From Axinella damicornis (lineage: Eukaryota > Porifera > Demospongiae > Axinellida > Axinellidae): a stretch of 64,000 bases of DNA. Positions within the stretch are counted from its first letter, which is position 1. Every line of letters begins with the position of its first letter. Where the stretch lies: the NCBI GenBank assembly GCA_963931865.1, contig OZ007514.1, positions 2,366,027-2,430,026 of the forward strand. Reading direction: 5' to 3'. Of the stretch, positions 1 to 12,100 are shown in pieces. A model generated the notes under the pieces. The model was not told where the DNA came from, did not search any database, and was given only the letters and a program-made list of their open reading frames with translations. A program made the translations under genes and the position numbers.

Positions 1-147
1 CCAGCCTCTTGCATCAGTAATTTAAGGGCATCTTTCAGAGGGCAGAGACACCCTTTTGTATGTGTTTGTGAAGAAAGTCTTGCTGCAGGTCAGTACTTCT
101 AAATAGTGCCCACCATTTTTGATTGGACTTCTGATCTTGCTCTGCAG
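1..147 (+). other. Intron sequence upstream of the first visible WDR33 exon
   Basis: No coding match to WDR33 is visible here. The stretch ends in a polypyrimidine tract and CAG immediately before base 148, so it is the 3' end of an intron. The exons for the N-terminal part of WDR33 lie outside the window. Confidence 0.7.
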
Positions 148-3100
148 AATCGTGTCTGGCAGAGAGACTCACGAGACAGTTGTGTCATCCAGCCAGACTC
201 TACCTACTTCAATGAAGTAAGTGAGATTGTTTTGTGTGCTATATTGTTCGGAGGTTCTGTTAGATGTCAGCAGTTGTGTGAATCCGTTGCTAAGCGATAA
301 GTAATTTCTGCTGCTCTGGTACATTTCCTTTAGGTTGTTCCTCCTGCTGGCTTTGAAGCGAACCCGGTGAATGCGGTCACGACCAAGTTTGTGAGGGCCT
401 CTACCAACAAAGTCCGATGTCCAATATTCTGCACATCCGTAAGTGTACGGTCATGTGACCTGATTGTGGAGGATGTCTGATCCTACATCCATGGGAGGTC
501 ACTCAAATGTGTACTGCAGTTACAGCTGCGATCGCAATTCTTAACCCCCTTATGCTAAGGAAGGGTTGGAGTGGCTACGTATTCTTCCGTGTATTAGCGG
601 GTCTAAGAGCAAACTATGTGTGTAGTTAATGGTTGATGGCTGAGATGCAGCTCAGTCAATGGTTGAAGCTCTGAAAATCGGCGTAGTTAACCCTTTCAAC
701 CCGATAGCGCCCGTATGCGCCCGAATTTTTCACGTGCTAAAACCCCGAGAGCGCCCGTATGCGCCCGAAACTGGATTCCGGCTATTTATCGCCATAGCTA
801 CGCGATCGGACTTTGGATAAGTGATTTACGTGTCACAGGAAGTCGAGCGAAGCATAATTAGCTGTGACTTTCCATAGGGACTTTCCCCACAAATCGCGTT
901 AGAAGTTTACTTGTCGATCGATGTGCACTTAGTGACGGCATATTGCAGCTTATATCCTACGAGCAAGTTGTTGTATCGAGTTTGTACTAGCCAGTTAGCT
1001 CACCCACACTGGTAACCTACCGTTGCTGGGCCAGTCAGCCAACCTCTGCCGTGGTTTACCGTCATTCTCGAGAGCTCAGCGACAACCTGTGTTTCCACCG
1101 TTGTGTCTTTCCCAGGCCTCACTGTCAAGTCGCGGGACTACTTCAGGAACGAAGCAGGTTTGTTTTCAAGCCAAATAAGTATAACTATCAATACCTGAAC
1201 TCAGCTATTTTACAAGATACAATGCCAATGAATCGATACAACACAAAAATCGCCATTTTTCATTAGCGTTTGTGTAGCCACGCGATTGATTTCTGCGCAT
1301 GCACCTCGGGGGCAAAGGGTTAATGGTTGACCACTGAAAAGAGTTGGTCAAAGTTTTGACTTCGGTCACAGCTGTGACTAGGGGAGTGACCCCACTCTGA
1401 ATATCGTGTGACTGAAGTGTACTCTCTGCCTATGCAGTGGGTACCGGATGGAAGGCGGTTGATCACTGGAGCAGTGAGTGGGGAGTTCACACTCTGGAAT
1501 GGCCTAACCTTCAACTTTGAGTCTATTTTACAGGTAATGTACCAGCAAAAGAATCGGATTCCACTATGGGAGGGTAGATGCAGGAGGGAAAGTAGGATAC
1601 TAGTATGATACGCTGATCACTGAGCGGAGAGTTTGTTGCTTATGCTTGTGATATGGATACACATTGCTTCTATCGGAACCAAAGTTGAAATTCAAATGTG
1701 GGCAGCATGATTGATCTAAGTAGCTGGACGCTCCGTAATACTAACCCCCGTCCTCCCTTCCCCCTCTATTCCCTTCCCCCTCTCCTCCCTTCCCCCTCCT
1801 CCCTTCCCTTTCTCCCTCCCCTCCCCCTCCTCCCTCCCCCTTCCCCCTCCTCCCTCCCCCTTCCCCCTCCTCCCTCCCCCCTTCCCCGTTCAGGGTCATG
1901 ACTGTCCTGTGCGCAGCATGCAGTGGAGCCACAACGGCACGTGGATGGTCACCTCGGACGACAGAGGCTTTGTCAAATACTGGCAGTCCAATATGAACAA
2001 TGTGCATACCTTCCAGGCACATAGCGAACCAGTTCGTAGTTGCAGGTGGGATAGTGTTGTCTGCACGAGTACCAGTAGTAGTATGTTACCGTTTAACTTA
2101 CCTAGTGCACGTAGCTGTTGCAGTGTTTTAATGGTCTTTGCAGCTGTGGTAGAAACTCACGAAGGGTTCAAGAATCATCAGATTCAGTAATCGTTCAAGG
2201 CTGAACGAAACAGTAATGTAACCATGTAACTTACATGTACCTAGTCCATGCAGCTGTTGCAGCATTTTAATGGTCTTTGCAGCTGTGCTAGAAACTCACG
2301 AAGGGTTCAAGAATCATAATCGTTCAAAGGGAACGAAATCATAGCAATATGTTACCATTTAACTTACCTAGTGCACGTAGTTGTTGCAGTGTTTAATGGT
2401 CTTTGCAGCTGTGGTAGAAACTCACGAAGGGTTCAAGAATCATCAGATTCAGTAATCGTTCAAGGCTGAACGAAACAGTAATGTAACCATGTAACTTACC
2501 TAGTCCATGTAGCTGTTGCAGCGTTTTAATGGTCATTGCAGGTGTGGTAGAAACTCACGAAGGGTTCAAGAATCATCAGATTCCGTTTCATAAAATCTTC
2601 AGGTGGGAGCGAAATCGCAGCAAGGCAAAGTAAGGGGGGAGGCATGAGTTGCCTAGTATACATGACACCTTTTGACTATCTTTTAAGGTGGAGCAGCAGA
2701 GACTCAAGGGACCCTCCCGTCCGTCCCCCCCCCCCCCCCCCCCCCCCCCCAAATGAAACCTTGATCATGAACTTTACCCTGGAACCTCATACGTTCATTG
2801 ATTGTATTAGTTTAATGGCTTCACAGTCGTGGTGCTGGCACACAGAGGAGGTTCAAGAGTCATAATATTTATATCCTGGTACCTCATACTTTCATTAATT
2901 CTTGCTGCGTTTTAGTGGTAGTGGTCTTAGTTGTGCTCAGGAAGGAGGGTCAACGATTATGACATTTGCCTCGTACCTCATACATGATTGTGCATACATA
3001 GTGTTACGGTGTTTTACTGGTATCGTGGTTGTGGTACAGACACTCAGAGAAAGTTCAAGAGTCATATTTTACCTGAAGGTTACCCCATACATACCTTGTG

Positions 3101-6100
3101 CATTCATTGAGTTGGTCTTTGCAATTTGGGCAGAAATACACGAGGGTTCAGAAATCTATATTATAGCCCAATGTCGGCTACGTAGGTATGTGGAAGTTAC
3201 ACTATACTGTGGGAACTAGTGTGTATCTACAAGGGTGCACGTGATCCATCTATCCTGTAAGAGACGGTTGTCCACTGTGTGATGTCGGAGATGCTTATAG
3301 CAGTCTGCCACCGGAAAAATTACCTAGCCCAGAGGCCAACCAGGGGCATATGATGACTTAAGAGCGTGACGGCACTCCTGCAATCACTAATGGACTGACA
3401 TAAAGGCAGCCTACAGCGTATTTGCTAGCCACTGCAAGGACAAGCAGCCACTTAGCAACCCCTCCAGCAGCTGAAGGTTCGTGAGTGGTCTTCGTTCCTG
3501 TTGAGGCCATCCAAGAGGTTAGCCTTGTTCCCAGGCCGCGTGAGAACGAAGCTATCCAGGAGGTTGCTGTTCATCATTCGTGTCTCCAACTCATCAAGTG
3601 ACTGTTGAATACTTTCAGTTAGTTGTAGAAGTGGTAAGACGTACGCATAAAGACACATCTTTGTGGGGCTCACTCAGGCTCGCACCAATTAGGAAGCCTG
3701 GCAGCTAGGAACAGGAAACCTGTGACCAGAGATTCTATCCGACCAGTAGTCACTAATGGTGGGGTCTGACGATTGTCAGATCACTGACCATGTCATCAGC
3801 TGATGATATGGCTGACATAGGATGCATGGTCTTGTATCCTGCTGGAATGCTTGCACAGACTCGTGCTCTGAGATACTCCTGGACGTTGACTTTTACTCTG
3901 TCCTGCTCCAGTCTTACACCGGCTTGTACTTGAGCCAGCAATACTTGTATGGACTCGTTCTCCATCCAGCTAGGGTATATATCTGTCCTGCTCCAGTCTT
4001 ACACCTCGAGCCAGCAATACTTGTAATACTTGTATGGACTCGTTCTCCATCCAGTTGTGATATACCTGTCCTGCTCCAGTCTTACACCGGCTTGTACTCG
4101 AGCCAGCAATACTTGTAATACTTGCGTGGGCTTGTGCTGTTCAAGCATTCGCTATGTAGGATTTGATTCTCTGATTCTCTGATTCCCATTCTCTGACTCC
4201 CATTCCAGAATGTGTATTGCCATTACACAATGCAACCTGCTGGATGCAATTGTGTACGTCTATCCCTGGTCACATACCCAGGCCTCCCACAGCGGAAAGG
4301 ATTGGAAAATAGCGCATCACTGCACCATGGGCTAGCCGTTGATACAGAATTCCCCACTAAAATGTGCTGAGAAGGGCCTCACAGCTGTGGTGCTGTACTG
4401 ACCCTGAAGGGAGTGACCTTATTGACCTTGGTGACCTTTGGAGTTATTTTGTGGAATTTTTATGATTGTAAATCTGATACCTCGTAAATATTGACTGCTC
4501 CAGATGATGGCACCATCCAGCATCATTCATTGCCCTGTTGGGCAAACCCGGGGAGGGTTTGTAAATTTCTGTCCCTTTTTTGCTTGTACCATTCTGGGAT
4601 GGGAGTCTGAGAACCTTAATAAATGCTTGAACATGTGTCTGAGTTTGCTGTCCAATGAATCACAGACTAGGGACAGACGTATGCAACCACAGCTAGCAGG
4701 TTACATTGCGAACGCCATTACACATGTACAGGCATTCTGAGATGGGAGCAGAGAATCTTAACAAATGCTTGAACGAGTGTCTGAGTTTGCTGTCCGGTGA
4801 ATCACAGACTAGGGACAGACGTATGCAACCACAGCTAGCAGGTTACATTGCGAACGCCACTACACATGTACAGGCATTCTGGGATGGGAATCAGAGAATC
4901 TTAACAAATGCTTGAACGAGTGTCTGAGTTTGCTGTCCGATGAATCATAGACTATGGACAGACGTATGTAACCACAGGTAGCTGGTTACATTGTGAATGT
5001 CACTACACATGCACAGCCATTCTGGGATGGGAGTCAGAGAATCTTAACAAATGCTTGAACGAGTGTCTGAGTTTGCTGTCCGATGAATCACAGACTATGG
5101 ACAGATGTGTGCAACCACAGCTAGCTGGTTACATTGTGAACGCCACTACCCATGTTCAGCCAATCTGGGATGGGAGTCGGAGAATCAAATCCTACTTAGG
5201 GAGTCCTTTACTCGTTTATAAGTTTTCTGTCCGATAAATTATACAGGAACTATGGTATAGTGTGTCACTATTGCACATGAAATTTTGTTCCAGATGTGGT
5301 TGATAAGTGTAATATTGATGGTTAGGGCTAATTAGAATTTGTTTTAAATGAGTTGGTAAAGTTGATGATTGTTTGCAGCCGCCATGTTTTGAAACTATGG
5401 TTGCACGGCAATGATACACGCAGCAATTATCATGAACATTGTCACAAATTAATGCCCCCGATATCGATATCATCACAATGATTACGTTAGAGGTGTAGCA
5501 AATTGCTAAACAGTAACATGTTCCTTGACCTATGTAACATACTGTGGGTTTTGTGATCTTGAATGGGTTGCCGAAACAATATGAAGTGTGATGCTAGACT
5601 CATTCCCAGACCCCATACACACGGAAGGGGTCTGGGCACGAGACAAGTGTGATGCTTGGTGCTGTAATGCCGACTGTGTTGCGTACCATAACAGTCTCTA
5701 ACATGTGACATTATATGAGTCCCTGTTGCCATGGTGATTGTGGTGTGAACATGCTCTCCCCTTGCACTGCAGTCTGTCGCCCACGGACACCAAGCTAGCC
5801 ACCTGTTCGGATGATGGAACGGTCAGGATATTTGATTTCATTCGCTGCTCTGAAGAGTTCATTCTCAGAGGTAATTCATGATCAGGGGAACCCCCTCCGT
5901 GTCAGCTACCAAAGAGCTACTCACCGACTCCGCCTAATAGCATTGAGCCATCTGCTACTCTGAGTGAATTTGCTCTCCTCCTCTCATCCCCCCTCTTTCC
6001 TTCCCTCCTCCACTCCTCCCCTCTTCCCATCCTCCCATCCCAGGCCATGGTGCAGATGTGAAATGCGTGGACTGGCACCCTCGCAGAAACCTGGTGGTGT

Positions 6101-9100
6101 CGGGCAGCAAGGACAATCAGCAGCCCGTGAAGCTGTGGGACCCCAAGGCTGGGCAGAGCATCACAACCATGTGAGTTGAGCGCCATATTAGCCTCATTCC
6201 CAGGCCCGATAGAGGGCCTGGGAACGAGGCTATGCACCATTGTTTTATTTGAAAGTCAGCCCGTTATTCGGACCTCTGTGTAGTTCCTTGTAAGTTTTTG
6301 CAGATATTATGACCAAAATTATTCTGTCTCGTTCATTTGGATGTCACACACGCATGCTCACATGTGCTCAGCCACGCCCACAAAGCCACAGTGATGTCGG
6401 TGAAGTGGAACCGGAATGGGAACTGGTTGCTGACCGCATCCCGGGACCATCTGATCAAGGTGTATGATATTAGGGCCATGAAGGAGATGTACACTCTCAG
6501 GGGACACAAGAAGGACGTCAATAGTGAGGCAACTGGAGATGGCATATCCAGGAGCTTATTAGCATTCAAGCACCAAAGCTATGCAGTCTCTTGTGTATAA
6601 GCATTGCCTGGCCCATTCCCAGCCCCCCTCTACGTGGGTCAGGGAATGTGTAGCTATTGGTTGCTTCAGGCTTCTGCACTCCTGGTAATGTTTGTGTGTG
6701 TGTCACTGTGAGTATGAGTGTGTGTATGTGTGTGTTTGTGTGTGTGTGTGTGTGCATGTGTGCGTTTATGAGTGTGCGTGCATGTGTGTGTGTTTGTGAG
6801 TGTGTGCGTTTATGAGTGTGCGTACATGTGTGTGTGTTTGTGAGTGTGTGCATGTGTGCGTTTATGAGTGTGCGTGCATGTGTGTGTGTTTGTGAGTGTG
6901 TATGTGTGTGTTTATGAGTGTGCGTGCATGTGTGTGTGTTTGTGAGTGTGTATGTGTGTGTTTATGAGTGTGCGTGCATGTGTGTGTGTTTGTGAGTGTG
7001 TATGTGTGTGTTTATGAGTGTGCGTGCATGCGTGTGCGTTTGTGAGTGTGTGCATGTGTGTTTGTGAGTGTGTGTGCATGTGTGCATGCATGCACAGGTG
7101 TGCAGGCTCATGAACAGAATACTGAAATCATATTTTATGGAATCTTTCCCTTCCAGCTCTTGCGTGGCACCCAGTCCATGAGTCCCTCTTTGCCAGTGGA
7201 GGGTCAGACGGGTCCATACTCTTCTGGTTGGTGGGGTAAGCGCACCAACCGTGTGATTATGATTACATGCTACATGGCAGGAGCGCATGAGCCGCCGAAG
7301 GCGGCGAAGGAGCGTCAAACTAGTATAGACATGTTGTAATCCCTCATACCTTACTTATATGGAAGAACTTGCGGTACCGCACAAACGCCAATTTGTTACA
7401 TTCCCACTTTTACGTAATGGCCTCTTGCCATACTAGGTCAGTTTTGGGATGTGTGAAGGACTACTACTTCGGCTAGGGCGCGCATGCTGAGTTTGATGCT
7501 CCTTCACCGCCTTTGGCGGCTCATGCACTCCTGTACATAGTCTGGTGCTCGTACAATGTACATTTTAGTTATACTATGACCGTGTTTGCCTTAGCCTCAT
7601 TCCCAGGCTGTCTAGCCTCATTCCCAGGCCAGCTAGCCTCATTCCCAGGCTGTCTAGCCTCATTCCCAGGCTGTCTAGCCTCATTCCCAGGCTGTCTAGC
7701 CTCATTCCCAGGCTGTCTAGCCTCATTCCCAGGCTGTCTAGCCTCGTTCCCATGCTGTCTAGCCTCATTCCCAGGCTGTCTAGCCTCATTCCCAGGCTGT
7801 CTAGCCTCGTTCCCAGGCTGTCCAGCCTCATTCACAGGCTGTCTAGCCTCATTCCCAGGCTGTCTAGCCTCGTTCCCATGCTGTCTAGCCTCGTTCCCAG
7901 GCTGTCTAGCCTCATTCCCAGGCTGTCTAGCCTCGTTCCCAGGCTGTCTAGCCTCATTCACAGGCTGTCTAGCCTCATTCCCAGGCTGTCTAGCCTCATT
8001 CCCAGGCTGTCTAGCCTCATTCCCAGGCTGTCTAGCCTCATTCCCAGGCTGTCTAGCCTCGTTCCCAGGCTGTCTAGCCTCGTTCCCAGGCTGTCTAGCC
8101 TCGTTCCCAGGCTGTCTAGCCTCGTTCCCAGGCTGTCTAGCCTCGTTCCCAGGCTGTCTCCCGCTCTGTTTTTAGTTGCATACATCATGACCTTTGAACT
8201 GCAAAGGTCACATATGCAGTTACCGATGGAGCGGAGGAGGGTGGCCTGGGAACGAGGCTATGTTGCCGTTCTCTGACTGAAGCTGACTTTGTGCAGACTG
8301 TAGCATTTTCATAATCTGAATCTTGAGACTGCATGGACAATATATTGTGTGCACGCGTCACTTTCAATTTCTCATACCCTGTGTTTTGATTGCAGGAATG
8401 AGCGTGAGATTGGTGGAATGGAATCAGCTCATGACTCATTCATCTGGAGCTTGGCCTGGCACCCATTGGGACACATCCTTTGTTCTGGGTCCAACGACCA
8501 CACAAGGTGTGATGGAGTCTTTCTTCCTCCCTCGCCTCTCAATCCTGGCTGCACTTAATTTTAATCAGGCCTCTCAACCTTTGGCTTTTGATGGCGATGC
8601 ACTTAACACACCAGGAATCTGAAACTCACCATGAAATTGGCTGACACCGTTCATACATCGATTGAGTACAAATTTTTTACATGTCACAACCTCCTCCCCC
8701 CCTCACAGCAAATTTTGGTGCCGAAATCGTCCAGGTGATGAGATGAAAGACAAGTATAACCAGTTTGGCAACAACCCCCTTGCTATCAGCGAAGAAGTGG
8801 TTGACACAGGTGTGTGCCGTAACTTTATATATAGTGTTGCTAGGTTACATATGATATTGATGACGGCTGATAGTTCTAGTTAATGCCCACCTCTTTCGCT
8901 TCAATTGCATGAGCACACGTTTGTATGTATAGTCCAACTTTACTTGGATGTGTTCATTTTCCATCCTCCCCAGATGTCTATTCCCTCCCCGGAATGGGTG
9001 CAGGCAAGTCTGGGAGCTCATTTGCCATCACCCTCCCCCCTCCCTCCTCTCACCGACCCTCCAATGATGCCATCACCCTCCCCCCACCCCCCTCAAGAAA

Positions 9101-12100
9101 GTGGCAAGGAGAACCCGCTGAAGGCTCTGTGTCTAGTAGTAGTGCTACTCAAAAAGATGATAGCATTAACATGGACATTGGAATTCCTATTTTGGGCGCT
9201 GATATAATTGCACAACAGTTTGGTGGTCGTGTTAAGAAACCCCTTGCTGACAATTCCAGCAGTGAGCTCCCAAAACAAACACCATCTGGACCACTTCCAG
9301 ATTTCAACCAGAAACCTTTCGGAAGAGTAGACAATCCTCCGTTCCATCCTCCTAACAGGGGGCCAGGGCTGAACCCGCTACAGCAACCCGGGCCACCGCC
9401 TAGGTTCCGACACCTCTCCGACCACACTCAGGAGTGGATAGGACCAGAACGTGGTAGTGATTTTGGTAGGCCAGATATGGGAGAATTTTCTCCATGGAGA
9501 CCACCACCACCACCTGGGGAGAGAAATCCCTTCACCTGGCAGAGGGCCGACTACAGAGAAAGGAGGCCTTCCTACGAAGACGAGAGGAGATTTCAACCTG
9601 AACTGCCTCCTCAGAACCCCTATGTCTATAGGAGGGTGGATAATGAACCTCGAGATCCAAGGATGATGGTTGGTGATCCTCGGAGAGCTGCTGCTGTTGG
9701 CCAAGATAGGAAGCAAGACTGGGCTAGGGGAGAAGCACCGAGGGAGCAGTGGTCTGGTATCCCCCCAAGAGAGCCACCACCGATGCGGAGACCCAGCGAG
9801 GAGTTTCCGGACAGGGGACCTCCTCCGCCGCACCTCAGAGGTCCACCAGAGGAGTTCGGTCGGCGAGGAAACGACTTTAGAAGAGACCAGTTTGATGGTC
9901 AGTTTGGGCCCCTTCCAGATCATCCAGACAGACATCGTCTTCCACCATCTGAGATGCGTGCTGGTCCTCCTCCACCTGAACGAAGGGATAATACCTGGCA
10001 TCCACCAGAAGGACCCCCTCAACCCCAACCTCGGCCCAGTGGTGGGCCACAGTTTCAAAACAGACCCCCAAGGCCAGATTTTCCTTTTCCTCAGGGGTTG
10101 CCCCACCCCCCTGATCAAGGAAATAGGCCTCCTCCCCCTCAGCCACAGATGCAGAGACCCCAGCAACCGAGCTACCCTCCGGACCAGGGAACTAGACCAC
10201 CTCCTCCCACTCAGCAACAGCCAATGCAGCATCCCCCGGGCCCAGCACCTGAACCAAACATCCAAGAAGCACAAAGACCTGATCCAAGGCCCTCACCATC
10301 TCAGCAACGTCCTCCAGACCAAATACAACCTCTTCTACAGCGTGGCCCCCCGTCCATGCCTCGGCGAAGTGAAGCCGGACCACCCCCACGTCCTTTGGAC
10401 CAAGTACCACCTCTTATGATGCAGCGTGGCCCTGCTGCCATGCCTCAGCAGAGTGAAGCCGGACCACCTCCACAGCAGCGTCCTCTGGAACAGGTGCCTC
10501 CTCTTCTGCAGCGTAGACCGCCTCCCATGCCTTCACGGACTGAGGCTGGACCACCTCCACATGGTGGCCCTCCGCAGCAGTCACATCGATTTGACGGTGA
10601 AAATGAACACCGCCCACCTCAACTGTTACAGCAACAATTTGGGGCCCCTCCTGTATCGCAACAGCAACAGTTTGACCGTCCTCCTCTGCAGCAACAACAA
10701 CAACAACAGTTTCCTCCTCCACGACAACATCAACAAAAACAACAACAACAGTTTGGCCCCCCAGGTGGTGACCATCAACTTCCTCAACAGCAGTTTGGCC
10801 CCCCAGGAGGTCCTCAATCACAACAGCAATTTGTCCCTCCACAGCGTGATCGCCCACCCCCTCAACACCAACAACAGCAGTTTGGTCCCCCGGGAGGTGA
10901 TCATCAGCACCCTCAACCGCAACAACAGGTTGGCCCTCCAGCAGGTGATAGACCTCCCACTCAACAGCAGCAACAGTTTGTCCCCCCAAGAGGTGACCAT
11001 GCACCTCCTCAACATCAACAGAAACAGTTTGGGCATCCAAGAGGTGAACATCTACCCCATCACCAGCAACAGCAGTTTGGCCCCCCAGGAGATGAGCGTC
11101 TTCCCCCTCAACAGCAACGACAACAATTTTGCCCCCCGGAAGATGAACGTCTTCCCCCTCAACAGCAACGACAGCAGTTTGGAGATGAGCGTCTTCCCCT
11201 TCAGCAGCAACGACAGCAGTTTGGCCCCCCGGAAGATGAACGTCTTCCCCCTCAACAGCAACGACAGCAGTTTGGAGATGAGCGTCTTCCCCCTCAACAA
11301 TTTGGCCCCCCGGATGATGAACGTCTTCCCCCTCAACAGCAACGACAGCAGTTTGGTCCCCCAGGAAGTGACCATCATCAGCAACAGTTTAGCCCCGTAG
11401 GAGGTGACCTTCCACCTCCGCAGCAGCAACAACAATTTGGGCATCCCACCGGACCACCAAGAAATGTTATTGGGCCACCTCCTCCCCCCCACGCTCAGCA
11501 ACAGCAAAGGTTTGATGGTGATGGACCTCCAATACAACAACAGCAACATGGCTTACCTCCACCCAGGAGTGAGCCGCTGGGAGGACTGCCTCCACAGAGA
11601 CATCATCCTAACCATCAACAGAATCAACCTCCCAGCGAGCTGTTCTTCAAGGGCCAACAGGGTCCTCCAATGCAACCCCCACACCAACAGTTCCCTCCAC
11701 GCTCACAAGACTATCCCCATCCTGCTCACCCGGGCCAGGTTCCTTCCGAAGTCCCAGGCCCAAACCATGACCCAAGAGTCTCTTTTCCACCCAACCAGCC
11801 GAGATTCCCTCCACCTGTACCTCAGCAACGCCCACTATTGCCTGGTGGTCCACGGCAGCGATTTCCAAGCCAAAGACCAGCAGGACCACCCCCAGGTCAT
11901 GGAGATCAGTTCGGTGGCCCTGGTATGGGTCCAAATCAACCGCAGTTTCAGCCACATGGTTCAAATGGGCCACCTCCGCATCCTCCTCCCCCTCCTCAAA
12001 GCGTGGCGGATCCAAGACGGCAGCAGATCCCCCCACAGCAAATGCCACCGCATGTTCCCCCACAAAACCAGTACCCACAGGAGCCACAACCACTGCACCC

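Larger units (their letters stand above)
2046..5772 (+). other. Long WDR33 intron, repeat-filled
   Basis: A GT-AG intron of 3.7 kb. It contains the tandem repeats at 2076-2600, 3897-4130 and 4591-5190, an interspersed block with a C run at 2590-2750, and a short foldback element at 5595-5644. I find no coding exon; WDR33 phase is preserved across the intron (AG joined to TCTG gives Ser-Leu). Confidence 0.75.
148..8809 (+). other. WDR33: WDR33 WD40-propeller exons
   Basis: Ten short exons encode about 363 residues that cover the WD40 repeats almost continuously. GH/WD-type repeat ends are recognisable, for example [12 protein letters not shown] (5773-5870), [16 protein letters not shown] (6044-6170), [14 protein letters not shown] (6372-6523), [14 protein letters not shown] (7157-7235) and [16 protein letters not shown] (8396-8506 joined to 8709-8809). 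Introns interrupt the repeats at varied phases. No key blade is missing between the first and last visible repeat, so the propeller should fold normally. Confidence 0.93.

Noticed and set aside
877..886. NF-kB-like site GGGACTTTCC
   Set aside because: It lies inside the piggyBac-like element in an intron, with no other promoter features.
7513..8175. A 220-codon frame with CLASFPG heptad repeats
   Set aside because: It is the translation of the 21-bp minisatellite. Other frames on both strands are equally open because the unit is a multiple of three.
10414..11040. A minus-strand 208-codon frame and other long frames opposite or across the WDR33 tail (for example 11404-12897)
   Set aside because: They mirror the repetitive CAA/CAG/CCT codon usage of the real exon. 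The sense frame continues WDR33 and has its own stop and polyadenylation signal.
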